A stretch of DNA of 11,787 nucleotides from Ruminococcaceae bacterium UBA1236 (lineage in GTDB: Bacteria > Bacillota > Clostridia > Oscillospirales > Acutalibacteraceae), in contig DBWO01000001.1 in assembly GCA_002309055.1 (NCBI GenBank), positions 1 through 11,787 of the forward strand, given 5' to 3'. The notes under the pieces were generated by a model, which did no database searches, was not told where the DNA came from, and saw nothing but the letters and a program-made list of their open reading frames with translations. The translations under genes were made by a program, and so were the position numbers. The stretch's first letter is position 1. The number at the start of each line of letters is the position of its first letter. Below are positions 1 to 6,587 of the stretch, in pieces.

Positions 1-2234
1 CAGCGGCATCTGAAGACTGGCCCGCGAAAGCGGAGGTCTCAGTAACATGGAGCGGCGAATACTCATACACATACGATGGCAACGCTCATGTACCGACGGT
101 TGTAAATGTAACTGTCGGCGACAGCACCGTTCCCGCAGGCGAAGATGCTACATATTTCAAATATACATATTCCGGCGAGAACAACAAATGGGAATGGAAA
201 AATGTCTCAGGTACCCCGACAGAGACGGGTAAATACAGAATGGAATTCGATAACGACGATGGAGTTGTTGAAACAAAGTATTACACAATCCTCAAACAGG
301 CTACGGATTATACCGTAAGTTATTATAAAAAGACCGGAGAAGATTGGTCAACGGATACTGTCAACCCCGTTGATGCGGGCGATTACAAGGCGGTTATCAC
401 TTTCCTTAAAACGGAAGATAACGGCGAGAGTTATGTTCCCGATGAAAGCCACAAGACCATAGAAAAAGAGTTTAAGATCATGCCAAAGGTCGTTACCGTT
501 ACTGCCGCGAGTGCGGAATTCACTTATGACGGCTATGCGCACAGCAACGACAGATATGAAGTCACAGGCCTTGTGGGAAGCGATGCAATCAGCGCGGTTG
601 TTTCCGGCAGCATCACATACCCGGATGAGAGCCCTGTAACAAACACATTGCAAAGCTACATCTTCATTTCGGGCAATGAGGAAAATTACACCGTAACAAT
701 GCGAAACGGCGAGCTGACTATGACAGGCGGCCAAAGACAAATCACCATCACCGCCGCAAGCGGTGAGTGGACCTATGACGGCAGCGCTCATTCAGACAAA
801 ACCGTTAAGGTAACAAGCGGCGAGCTTTTAACCGGCGACACACTCGTGGCAACAGCGACCGGCAGCGTAACGAATGTTTCCGACACGGCACAGGGCAACA
901 ACATCATTGACCCCGGCTACAGGATTATGCGCGGAAACAGGGATGTTACCGCTAACTATACGATTACAGCGGTTGACGGCACACTGACAATCAAACCCGC
1001 AAAAGCAGTTGTCACAATAACGGGCCATAATTATGACGTTTCTTATGACAGCAGCATGCACAGCGTTTCGGGCTATGATGTTGCAATATCCAATCCGCTT
1101 TATACGGAATCCGATTTCGCTTTCAGCGGCATTGCCGCGGTGGAATGCGCCGAAACGGGAATATACGATATGGGTCTTGCCGCGGATCAGTTTGTGAATA
1201 CAAACCCGAACTTCGATGTCACATTCAACGTCACAGACGGTCGCCTGAAAGTACATCCGGTACCTGTTGAAGTCACCGTCAGGGGCAACAGCGCTTCGGC
1301 GGATTATGACGGCAGCGAGCAAAGCGTTTCGGGCTATAAAGTTGAAATATCCAGTCCGATTTATACAGAATCCGATTTCATTTTCAGCGGAACGGCACTG
1401 GCAAAACGCACAGAGCCCGGCACAGAGAATATGGGCCTTGACGCAAGTCAGTTCTCAAATATCAACTCGAATTTTGTCGATGTAACATTTGTTATTGCCG
1501 AAGACGGCAAGCTGACGGTCAACCCGGTTATTGAATTTATCAATGAAGACGGCACTCCCCTTCATAGCGGCGCGGTTGCCTACGGCGAAACACCGCAGTA
1601 CACAGGCGAAACACCTCTGAAAGGCGATTCGGACGGACATTCCTACACCTTCTCGGGCTGGAGCCCCGAAATAACCGAGGCAACGGAAAACCGGACCTAC
1701 ACTGCAGTTTTCACCACGGAGAATATTGATTACACCGCGACCTTCGTTGACGAAAACGGCGAAACAGTTGACACAAGAACATACACCGTTGAAACCGAAA
1801 CGCTCGATGAGCCCGCAGTACCCGAAAAAGAGGGATACGAAGGCAAGTGGAGCGAATACACAATCGCGGCAGGCGATATGGAAATCATCGCGCAGTACAC
1901 TCCGATTGAATACACCGCAACGTTCATCGCCGACGGCGAAACAGTAGCGGAGATAACCTATACTGTTGAAACAGAGAGCATTGATGCGCCCGAAGTACCC
2001 GCGAAAGATGGCTTCACAGGCGAATGGGAGGAGTATGAGCTCACCCCGGGCGGAATAACCGTAAACGCGGTTTACACCGAAAACGAGCCCGAACCCGAGC
2101 CCGAAGGCCTCTGCCCGCTCGATAACGAAGACCACGGCGACAGCTTCTTCGGCAGAGTGCTTACCTTCCTCCACACTCTCATCTGGAAAGCTTTCCGCCT
2201 TCTCGGCCTTGACGTGTTCTTCAAAGTTAGCTGA
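1..2234 (+). CDS. Large surface repeat protein (MBG-like and InlB/Listeria-Bacteroides-type repeats), 5' end missing
   Basis: The frame is open from base 3 with no stop until TGA at 2232-2234, so this is the last 743 residues of a longer protein. The ATG at 240 is internal, because the residues before it continue the same fold, including a TYDGNAH motif. The fragment holds at least five immunoglobulin-like MBG units, marked by YDG(S/Y)AH or YD(S/G)S-SVSGY motifs. These are followed by a 65-residue Listeria-Bacteroides-type unit and two 60-residue beta repeats starting I(D/E)YTATF. An acidic EPEPEPE linker leads to a 41-residue tail that starts LCPLDNEDHG and ends in a hydrophobic and basic helix-like stretch. 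There is no LPxTG sorting motif. Such repeats are stalk modules of secreted adhesin-like proteins; the ligand is unknown. The signal peptide and any N-terminal functional domain lie outside the window. A strong terminator follows 29 bases after the stop. Confidence 0.85.
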   Translation, partial: AASEDWPAKAEVSVTWSGEYSYTYDGNAHVPTVVNVTVGDSTVPAGEDATYFKYTYSGENNKWEWKNVSGTPTETGKYRMEFDNDDGVVETKYYTILKQATDYTVSYYKKTGEDWSTDTVNPVDAGDYKAVITFLKTEDNGESYVPDESHKTIEKEFKIMPKVVTVTAASAEFTYDGYAHSNDRYEVTGLVGSDAISAVVSGSITYPDESPVTNTLQSYIFISGNEENYTVTMRNGELTMTGGQRQITITAASGEWTYDGSAHSDKTVKVTSGELLTGDTLVATATGSVTNVSDTAQGNNIIDPGYRIMRGNRDVTANYTITAVDGTLTIKPAKAVVTITGHNYDVSYDSSMHSVSGYDVAISNPLYTESDFAFSGIAAVECAETGIYDMGLAADQFVNTNPNFDVTFNVTDGRLKVHPVPVEVTVRGNSASADYDGSEQSVSGYKVEISSPIYTESDFIFSGTALAKRTEPGTENMGLDASQFSNINSNFVDVTFVIAEDGKLTVNPVIEFINEDGTPLHSGAVAYGETPQYTGETPLKGDSDGHSYTFSGWSPEITEATENRTYTAVFTTENIDYTATFVDENGETVDTRTYTVETETLDEPAVPEKEGYEGKWSEYTIAAGDMEIIAQYTPIEYTATFIADGETVAEITYTVETESIDAPEVPAKDGFTGEWEEYELTPGGITVNAVYTENEPEPEPEGLCPLDNEDHGDSFFGRVLTFLHTLIWKAFRLLGLDVFFKVS
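1002..1529 (+). repeat. Two tandem MBG-type protein repeats of 87 and 89 codons
   Basis: Unit A covers 1002-1262 and unit B 1263-1529. Both share the order SVSGY, then I(S)xP(L/I)YTESDF, then FSG, then MGL, then QF, then DVTF and finally a (K/T)(V)xPV end. Bases are also well conserved, for example around the YTESDF codons, which points to a fairly recent internal duplication. Two more distant relatives with TYDG(Y/S)AHS motifs occupy about 486-731 and 732-1001. Confidence 0.8.
1725..2081 (+). repeat. Two tandem InlB/Listeria-Bacteroides-type repeats of 60 and 59 codons
   Basis: Unit 1 (1725-1904) and unit 2 (1905-2081) share I(D/E)YTATF, GETV, TYTVETE, (D)xPxVPxK(E/D)G(Y/F) and a (K/E)W(S/E)EY end. 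A longer related unit with a SFSGWSPEIT-like motif (YTFSGWSPEIT) precedes them at about 1530-1724. They form the membrane-proximal or C-terminal stalk of the surface protein. Confidence 0.75.
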
Positions 2235-2262
2235 ATAAAAAACTGAGTAAAATATTAAAAAC

Positions 2263-2287
2263 GCCTCCCTTCGGGGAGGCATTTTTT
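2263..2287 (+). terminator. Intrinsic terminator of the surface protein gene
   Basis: A perfect 7-bp stem, GCCTCCC with GGGAGGC, is closed by a stable TTCG tetraloop and followed by A and six T. It begins 29 bases after the stop at 2234. Confidence 0.93.
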
Positions 2288-2290
2288 AAT

Positions 2291-2335
2291 GCAGAATGCA
2301 GAATGAAGCACCGTAGGGGCGATTACCAATCGCCC
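2291..2335. repeat. REP-like element with direct repeat and 8-bp hairpin
   Basis: A GCAGAAT direct repeat (2291-2297 and 2298-2304) is followed by a perfect inverted repeat, GGGCGATT at 2317-2324 and AATCGCCC at 2328-2335, with a 3-nt loop. From memory, similar GTAGGGGCGAT-type hairpins recur between genes in gut Clostridia. Only one copy is in this window, so its repetitive nature is not shown here. Confidence 0.55.
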
Positions 2336-2387
2336 GTCGCCGGGATATGCGGAGCATAATATAACCAATTAACACACCTTGCTGCGG

Positions 2388-2427
2388 CGTGAATAAAAAG
2401 TGAAAAAGATGTGAAAAGTTATTCACG
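2388..2427. repeat. Spaced inverted repeat, 9-bp arms
   Basis: CGTGAATAA at 2388-2396 is the exact reverse complement of TTATTCACG at 2419-2427, with 22 bases between. The spacer contains further GTGAAAA-like words. It directly abuts the 23-bp tandem array, so the two may form one element, such as a mobile-element end. No T-run follows, so it is not a terminator. Confidence 0.45.
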
Positions 2428-2429
2428 TC

Positions 2430-2512
2430 CCGGTAAAAATTACTGTTCCAGACCGGTAAAAATTACTGTTCCAGACCGGTAAAATTTACTCTTCAAGACC
2501 GGTAAAATTTAC
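2430..2512. repeat. Four tandem copies of a 23-bp unit (last one partial)
   Basis: Units start at 2430, 2453, 2476 and 2499, each with CCGGTAAAA. Units 1 and 2 are identical over 23 bp and continue ATTACTGTTCCAGA. Unit 3 differs at four positions (TTTACTCTTCAAGA part). Unit 4 stops after the first 14 bases. No spacers separate the units, so this is not a CRISPR array. It does not lie in an open frame with a ribosome binding site. Possible readings are transposase-binding repeats left from the end of an insertion sequence (IS21-type elements carry repeats of this kind), or binding sites for a DNA-binding protein. No transposase gene is in the window. Confidence 0.85.
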
Positions 2513-2601
2513 CCGGAATATATACTGATATATAAAGACTGATTAATAAATACTTACATACTTATTTATTACACACGCCGGATAATATCATTTATCAGTT
2601 C

Positions 2602-2625
2602 AAAACCCCGTCCGGGAGGGCGGGG
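2602..2625 (-). terminator. Probable terminator of the glycosidase operon
   Basis: On the minus strand CCCCG (2625-2621) pairs with CGGGG (2610-2606). An inner CC/GG pair and a TCCC loop follow after one mismatch, and then TTTT. It lies about 25 bases past the stop of the minus-strand glycosidase. On the plus strand the mismatch becomes a G-U pair, but only CTTT follows, so activity in that direction would be weaker. Confidence 0.6.
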
Positions 2626-2649
2626 CTTTAACTTATACATTAAACTGTA

Positions 2650-4359
2650 TCAATCTTCAATTTTTGCTTTTCTCGAGTTAATCTCTCTGAATATCGCGGG
2701 GTCGAATTTCACGCCTCTGTCATAGGTGTAAACGCCGTTCTGCTCCTGCTCAACGTCGTAGAGCTGGGTATAGCAGAAGCCGAACATTTTTTCGTTATCA
2801 AGCAGGGTGTCTGTGAGGCCTCTGTATCTCTCAATATATTCCTCGGGGGTCTTCGGGTCGTTGCCGTAGCCCCACGCTTCTTCGCCCTTGTCGGTCATCG
2901 ACCAGCGGATGCCGCCGTATTCGCTTATGAAGAACAGGCCGCCCGTGAAATGCGAATACCTCGGGGTGTTGTTCGGGTCGTAAAGCTCGCCGCCCGCGGC
3001 AAAGTCGTCATATCTCTTTTTGAAAACATCAACGCTCTGCTCGTAATCGTGCGTGTCGTAGATGTCGGTAATCACGTGATAGTTGCCGCTCGTGTCAATG
3101 CAGGGGCGTGTTTTGTCGAGCGCTTTTGTGACTTTGTATACCGTTTCAAGCAGCTGGTTTCTCTGCTGCCTGCCTTCGTAATCCCAGGTTTCGTTAAAGG
3201 GGCACCAGCCGACGATTGACGGGTGGTTGAAGTCTCTCTCAAGCTCCTCGGTCCACTCTCTGACGAAAGCGTCCGTCACCTTGGGGTCGGAATGATCGAG
3301 GCCCCAGTTGGGATACTCGCCCCAGGCGAGGTAACCTGCCTTGTCGCAGTAATAGAGGAAAAGCGGCTCAAACACCTTTTCGTGCAGGCGCGCGCCGTTG
3401 AAGCCCGCCGCCATTGAAAGCTCTATATCCTTTGCGAGCGCCTCTTTTGAAGGGGCGGTGTAAATGCCGTCAGGGTAGAAGCCCTGGTCAAGCACAAGGC
3501 GCTGGAAAACGCTCTTGCCGTTTATGAGGAATTTGCAGCCGTCAAGGGCAATGTCGCGAAGGCCGAAATACGATTTCACTCTGTCGCCGCCGAAGGTCAG
3601 CTCAAGGTCATAGAGGCGGCCGCAGCCGACCTCCCACAGATAGGTTTCCGCGAGCTTTATTTCGCCGCTGATTTCGCCCGCGGCATTCTTTGTGAACGAT
3701 CCCATCGGCTTGCCCTCATAAGAGGCCGAGGCGGTGAATTCGCCTTTGCCGCAGACCTTTGCGCTGATAACAACGGAGGAGTTGGCGGCGTCGGGGTAAA
3801 TCCTGAAATTCTCGATATAGCTTTCGGGGGTAAACTCAAGCCATACGCTCTGCCATATGCCCGTGGTGCGCGTATAGTGGCAGCCCCTCGAATAGGTCCA
3901 AAGGCTCTGCTTGCCCGTTGCCTGAAGAGGGGAGCGCGTGTCGTCGGCGGCGTTTACGATAACGGTGTTTTCGCCTTCCTTCACAAAGGGCGTTATGTCA
4001 AAGGCAAAGGAGGTGTAGCCGCCCTCGTGAACGCCCGCTTCCTTGCCGTTTATATAGACGGCTGTGCGGAAATCGACCGCGCCGAAATGCAGGAAAACCC
4101 TGCCCGTGAGCCCTGCGGGAATATCAAAAGTCCTTCTGTACCACACGGCCGGGATAAAATCCTTGTAGCCGATGCCCGAAAGCTCGCTCTCGGGGCAGAA
4201 GGGCACGGTAATCTCTTTGTCAAATTTCTCTTTCGCTGCCATTTCATCGGCGGGACGGGAATTGCCGAAATCAAATTCAAACTCCCACGCGCCGTTGAGG
4301 CAGACCGTATTTTCTCTTTCAAACTGGGGGTTGGGATGCTCGCATCTGGGTATATTCAT
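2650..4359 (-). CDS. Glycoside hydrolase family 2 enzyme (beta-galactosidase/beta-glucuronidase-like)
   Basis: A 569-residue protein with GH2 layout: a jelly-roll sugar-binding domain at about 20-180 (LNGAWEFEFD near the start, HEGGYTSFAFDIT at 111-123, TGIWQSVWLE at 166-175), an immunoglobulin-like domain at about 180-270, and a TIM barrel from about 270. The expected acid/base is E390 in CPFNETWD and the nucleophile E480 in ISEYGG, so the active site looks intact. There is no signal peptide, so it should work in the cytoplasm on imported oligosaccharides or glycosides. The ribosome binding site AAGGAGG (4374-4368) sits 8 bases before the ATG and overlaps the end of the upstream SIS gene, which supports translational coupling. 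It is last in a kinase-isomerase-glycosidase operon. At 569 residues it is closer to glucuronidase-length enzymes than to LacZ, but the substrate cannot be assigned from motifs. Confidence 0.93.
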   Translation of the reverse strand: MNIPRCEHPNPQFERENTVCLNGAWEFEFDFGNSRPADEMAAKEKFDKEITVPFCPESELSGIGYKDFIPAVWYRRTFDIPAGLTGRVFLHFGAVDFRTAVYINGKEAGVHEGGYTSFAFDITPFVKEGENTVIVNAADDTRSPLQATGKQSLWTYSRGCHYTRTTGIWQSVWLEFTPESYIENFRIYPDAANSSVVISAKVCGKGEFTASASYEGKPMGSFTKNAAGEISGEIKLAETYLWEVGCGRLYDLELTFGGDRVKSYFGLRDIALDGCKFLINGKSVFQRLVLDQGFYPDGIYTAPSKEALAKDIELSMAAGFNGARLHEKVFEPLFLYYCDKAGYLAWGEYPNWGLDHSDPKVTDAFVREWTEELERDFNHPSIVGWCPFNETWDYEGRQQRNQLLETVYKVTKALDKTRPCIDTSGNYHVITDIYDTHDYEQSVDVFKKRYDDFAAGGELYDPNNTPRYSHFTGGLFFISEYGGIRWSMTDKGEEAWGYGNDPKTPEEYIERYRGLTDTLLDNEKMFGFCYTQLYDVEQEQNGVYTYDRGVKFDPAIFREINSRKAKIED

Positions 4360-4362
4360 TTT

Positions 4363-4983
4363 TCAGGCCTCCTTGAAAAAATAATCTTCTGTTTCAGCCG
4401 CGAGGGCGTGATATACGGGCAGGGTAAGCTCCTGCACCCTGTAAGTCTCTTTCTCCGGGATTTTTATCGCAATTCCGGCCTTTTGAGCCGCTATGCCGCC
4501 GCTTTCGCCCGTTACCGCTATTGAGGTTATTCCCTTTGCCGCGGCCGCCTCAAGCGCGTAAACAATGTTTTCGGAATTTCCGGAGGTTGAAAACGCAAGG
4601 AGCAGATCTCCCTTTGCCGCGAGGGCGTAAACCTGCTGTGCGAAAATGAGAGCGGGCTCGCAGTCATTCGCAAATGCGGTTATCACGGAGCTCTGCGATG
4701 TGAGGGATATGGCGGGCAGACCCTTCTGCAGGCCGTCCGCCGCGAAACCGGACTCAAAGAGCGCTTTTTCGCTTTCGCCGAGAGGCCTCTTTTTGAGAAA
4801 GCCCTTCATCAGCTCGGCAACAAAATGGTCGCAGTCCGCGCTGCTGCCGCCGTTGCCGCAGCAGAGGATTTTGCCGCCGCCCTCATAGCAGGCGATAATC
4901 GCCGCGAGGGCCTTTTCGATATCTCCGCGGCATTTTTCGAGCGCGGGATAATTATTGATTGTTTCATTTATATATCTGCTCAT
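4363..4983 (-). CDS. SIS-domain sugar-phosphate isomerase, GmhA-like (sedoheptulose-7-phosphate isomerase family)
   Basis: A 206-residue SIS protein. The phosphosugar-binding signatures CGNGGSSADCDHF (42-54) and STSGNSENI (132-140) are clear. Residues matching the zinc and catalytic set of GmhA are present: H53 and E57 (4 apart) and Q184 and H192 (8 apart, in VQELTLPVYH). This supports an aldose/ketose phosphate isomerase rather than a mere sugar-phosphate sensor. GmhA makes D-glycero-D-manno-heptose 7-phosphate for ADP-heptose, but no other heptose gene is here, so another sugar phosphate is possible. The start ATG overlaps the ROK kinase stop in ATGA, with GGAG 8 bases upstream. Translation is therefore probably coupled to the kinase, and the product of that kinase is a plausible substrate or metabolic neighbour. 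Confidence 0.88.
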   Translation of the reverse strand: MSRYINETINNYPALEKCRGDIEKALAAIIACYEGGGKILCCGNGGSSADCDHFVAELMKGFLKKRPLGESEKALFESGFAADGLQKGLPAISLTSQSSVITAFANDCEPALIFAQQVYALAAKGDLLLAFSTSGNSENIVYALEAAAAKGITSIAVTGESGGIAAQKAGIAIKIPEKETYRVQELTLPVYHALAAETEDYFFKEA

Positions 4984-5933
4984 TTTATGCTCTCCCCGTA
5001 TTCTTTTGCAACGCCTATGGCGGCATAGTCGCCGATTTCTTCGCCGAGCGCGGCGGGCACAATCTCACATTTCCGAAGGGCCGGCGCGAGCGCCTCTTCT
5101 TTTAGCGCTCTTTCCATGCTGCTTCTCATAAGTGTTTCGCTTCTCGCAAAAATGCTGCCTATAACAATCTTTTCGGGAGCGAGAAGGTCAATCAGCACGG
5201 CAAGCCCTCTGCCGAGCATCTCGCCGCTCTTTTCATATATCTTAACGGCCAGTTCATCGCCTGCGTTTGCCGCCTGAGCTATGCTCTTTGCCGTAAGGAC
5301 CGTGTTTCTGAGTATGGTTTCGCCGCTGTATTCCGCGAGCATAAGCGCGCCGAGCCTTGCGATGCCGCCGCCGGAGCAGAAGCCCTCAAACGAGCCCTCT
5401 TTGCCGTAGCCCTCCGGGCCGTTTTCGCCAAGGCGGATATGCCCCGCTTCGCCCGCAGTGCCGGAGCCCGTGTAAAGCCTTCCGCCGAGGATGAGCCCCG
5501 CGCCGAGGCCCGTGCCGAAGGTGAGAAATATCATATTCTCACAGCCCCTGCCCGCGCCGAACTGCCACTCCGCGAGAGCGCAGGCATCCGCGTCATTGCG
5601 CACCCTGCACGGTACGCCGAGCTTTTGCGTTATGATATCCGCAAGCGGGATTTCGTCCCATCCGGGCAGATTGGGAGGGCCGAGGATAATTCCCTTTTCG
5701 CTGTCAAGCGGGCCGCCGCAGCTGACTCCGCAGGCAATCACGTCGGCGGGGGATATGCCTGCCTCATCCATAAGCCCTTTCGCACCCGAAATCAGCTCGT
5801 CAATAATCGCTCCGGGCCCTCTTACGGTGAGGGTGTCAAAAACGGTTTTCGCGGCAAAACCGCGGCAGGTTTCATCCGCGAGAGTAACGGCGCATTTCGT
5901 GCCGCCGATATCCATGCCGATATAGTATTTCAA
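4980..5933 (-). CDS. ROK-family sugar kinase (glucokinase-like), lacking the usual zinc cysteines
   Basis: A 317-residue ROK protein counted from TTG at 5933. Visible motifs are YIGMDIGGTK near the N-terminus (phosphate binding), PPNLPGW (substrate loop), RNDADACALAEW with the likely catalytic Asp, FGTGLGAG (ATP binding) and EAGHIRL (substrate His). Where many ROK enzymes have a CxCGxxGCxE zinc site, this one has GYGKEGSFEGFCSG, with only one Cys. No helix-turn-helix domain is present, so it is a kinase and not a ROK repressor. The TTG start is chosen because GGAGG lies 8 bases upstream and because the -10 box of the promoter covers the alternative ATG at 5969, placing transcription start after that ATG. 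The ATG would add 12 residues without homology value; it has its own AGGAG 9 bases upstream and could be used by a longer transcript. It is the first gene of the operon with the isomerase and GH2 glycosidase. Confidence 0.9.
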   Translation of the reverse strand: MKYYIGMDIGGTKCAVTLADETCRGFAAKTVFDTLTVRGPGAIIDELISGAKGLMDEAGISPADVIACGVSCGGPLDSEKGIILGPPNLPGWDEIPLADIITQKLGVPCRVRNDADACALAEWQFGAGRGCENMIFLTFGTGLGAGLILGGRLYTGSGTAGEAGHIRLGENGPEGYGKEGSFEGFCSGGGIARLGALMLAEYSGETILRNTVLTAKSIAQAANAGDELAVKIYEKSGEMLGRGLAVLIDLLAPEKIVIGSIFARSETLMRSSMERALKEEALAPALRKCEIVPAALGEEIGDYAAIGVAKEYGESIK

Positions 5934-5941
5934 AGCCCTCA

Positions 5942-5946
5942 CCTCC
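5942..5946 (-). promoter_or_regulatory. Ribosome binding site that decides the ROK start
   Basis: GGAGG on the minus strand is followed by 8 bases and TTG at 5933-5931. The predicted leader from about 5961 is short, roughly 27 bases, and contains this site. It does not contain the AGGAG at 5983-5979 that would serve the upstream ATG. Confidence 0.75.
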
Positions 5947-5967
5947 GCGCTTAAATTATTTATATTC

Positions 5968-5996
5968 ATTATATTCTGCTCCTCTCAATCCGTCAA
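5968..5996 (-). promoter_or_regulatory. Sigma-A promoter of the ROK-SIS-GH2 operon
   Basis: On the minus strand TTGACG (5996-5991) and a perfect TATAAT (5973-5968) are separated by 17 bases. The last two bases of the -10 box are the A and T of the ATG at 5969. Transcription should start near 5961. The 5970-6150 region is divergent and also carries the promoter of the NfeD operon. Confidence 0.85.
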
Positions 5997-6048
5997 CAAA
6001 AATGTCGCGAAAGATAATGAATAATTTGTTAATTCGGTGAAGCAAATA

Positions 6049-6077
6049 TTGAAAATATGCCGCGAATATGGTATATA
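6049..6077 (+). promoter_or_regulatory. Candidate promoter of the NfeD-paraslipin operon
   Basis: TTGAAA at 6049-6054, a 17-base spacer ending in TGG (extended -10 type TG), and TATATA at 6072-6077. The -10 box is weaker than its divergent neighbour. The leader would be about 67 bases long. Confidence 0.5.
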
Positions 6078-6150
6078 TCATGGTAAGCGAACAGCTTGAA
6101 AGTACCGGCAGAAAAACTGTCGTTACAATAAATACAGAGGAGTGATTCAG

Positions 6151-6585
6151 ATGCAAAAAGAGTTCATTATTCTGTGGGCAGTTGCGCTGGTCCTGCTCCT
6201 CATAGTTGAGGGAGCGACGGCACAGCTTGTGACCATCTGGTTTGCCGCAGGTGCTCTGGTGGCTCTTATAGCCGCACTTTTCGGCGCGCCTCTTTGGCTG
6301 CAGGTAGCACTGTTCATAATCGTTTCCGGAGTAACGCTCGCGGCAACGAGACCTATGGTAAAGAAAATTACCAAACGAAAAGCCCAGGCGCTTAATGCCG
6401 ACCGATGTATCGGGGAAACCGCCGTCGTAACCGAAACCATTGACAATATCCGCGCAAGCGGCGCGGTCAAGGTCGGAGGAGTTGTATGGACCGCGCGTTC
6501 ATCAGACGGCTCCGTTATAGAGGAAGGCAAAACAGTCACAGTTGAAAGAATAGAAGGCGTTAAAGCCATTGTAAAGGAGAGTTAA
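6151..6585 (+). CDS. NfeD-like membrane protein (short form)
   Basis: A 144-residue protein with three predicted membrane helices at about 4-19, 27-43 and 48-66. A basic linker (KKITKRKAQ) follows, then a small beta-rich C-terminal domain (about 84-144) of the NfeD OB-fold type with GAVKVGGVVWTARS. It lacks the serine protease domain of long NfeD proteins. NfeD partners act with SPFH/flotillin-type scaffolds in membrane microdomains, and exactly such a gene follows 2 bases after the stop. The ATG at 6151 is chosen because AGAGGAG (6136-6142) sits 8 bases upstream; a GTG at 6142 in the same frame lies inside that site and is unlikely. The protein is predicted in the cytoplasmic membrane; its exact role is unknown. 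Confidence 0.88.
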   Translation: MQKEFIILWAVALVLLLIVEGATAQLVTIWFAAGALVALIAALFGAPLWLQVALFIIVSGVTLAATRPMVKKITKRKAQALNADRCIGETAVVTETIDNIRASGAVKVGGVVWTARSSDGSVIEEGKTVTVERIEGVKAIVKES

Positions 6586-6587
6586 CT

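Noticed and set aside
47..232. Open frame of 61 codons near the window start
   Set aside because: It overlaps the surface-protein frame, has no ribosome binding site, and has an Arg/Cys-rich composition typical of an out-of-frame reading.
240..242. ATG at 240 as the start of the surface protein
   Set aside because: The same frame is open back to base 3 and codes a further MBG-type segment, and no ribosome binding site precedes this ATG.
1455..2282. Long minus-strand open frame of 275 codons opposite the surface protein
   Set aside because: It lies antisense to a clear repeat-domain gene. Its length comes from the biased codon use of that gene, and the translation shows no recognisable domain.
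2430..2512. CRISPR array
   Set aside because: The 23-bp units are directly adjacent with no spacers, and no cas gene is present.
2545..2570. AT-only inverted repeat AATAAATA with TATTTATT
   Set aside because: It consists only of A and T in a very AT-rich stretch, has a 10-base loop, and is likely chance.
3877..4524. Plus-strand open frame of 215 codons opposite the GH2 and SIS genes
   Set aside because: It spans the junction of two conserved minus-strand genes and has no domain or ribosome binding site.
6142..6144. GTG as the NfeD start
   Set aside because: It lies within the AGAGGAG ribosome binding site that serves the ATG at 6151.
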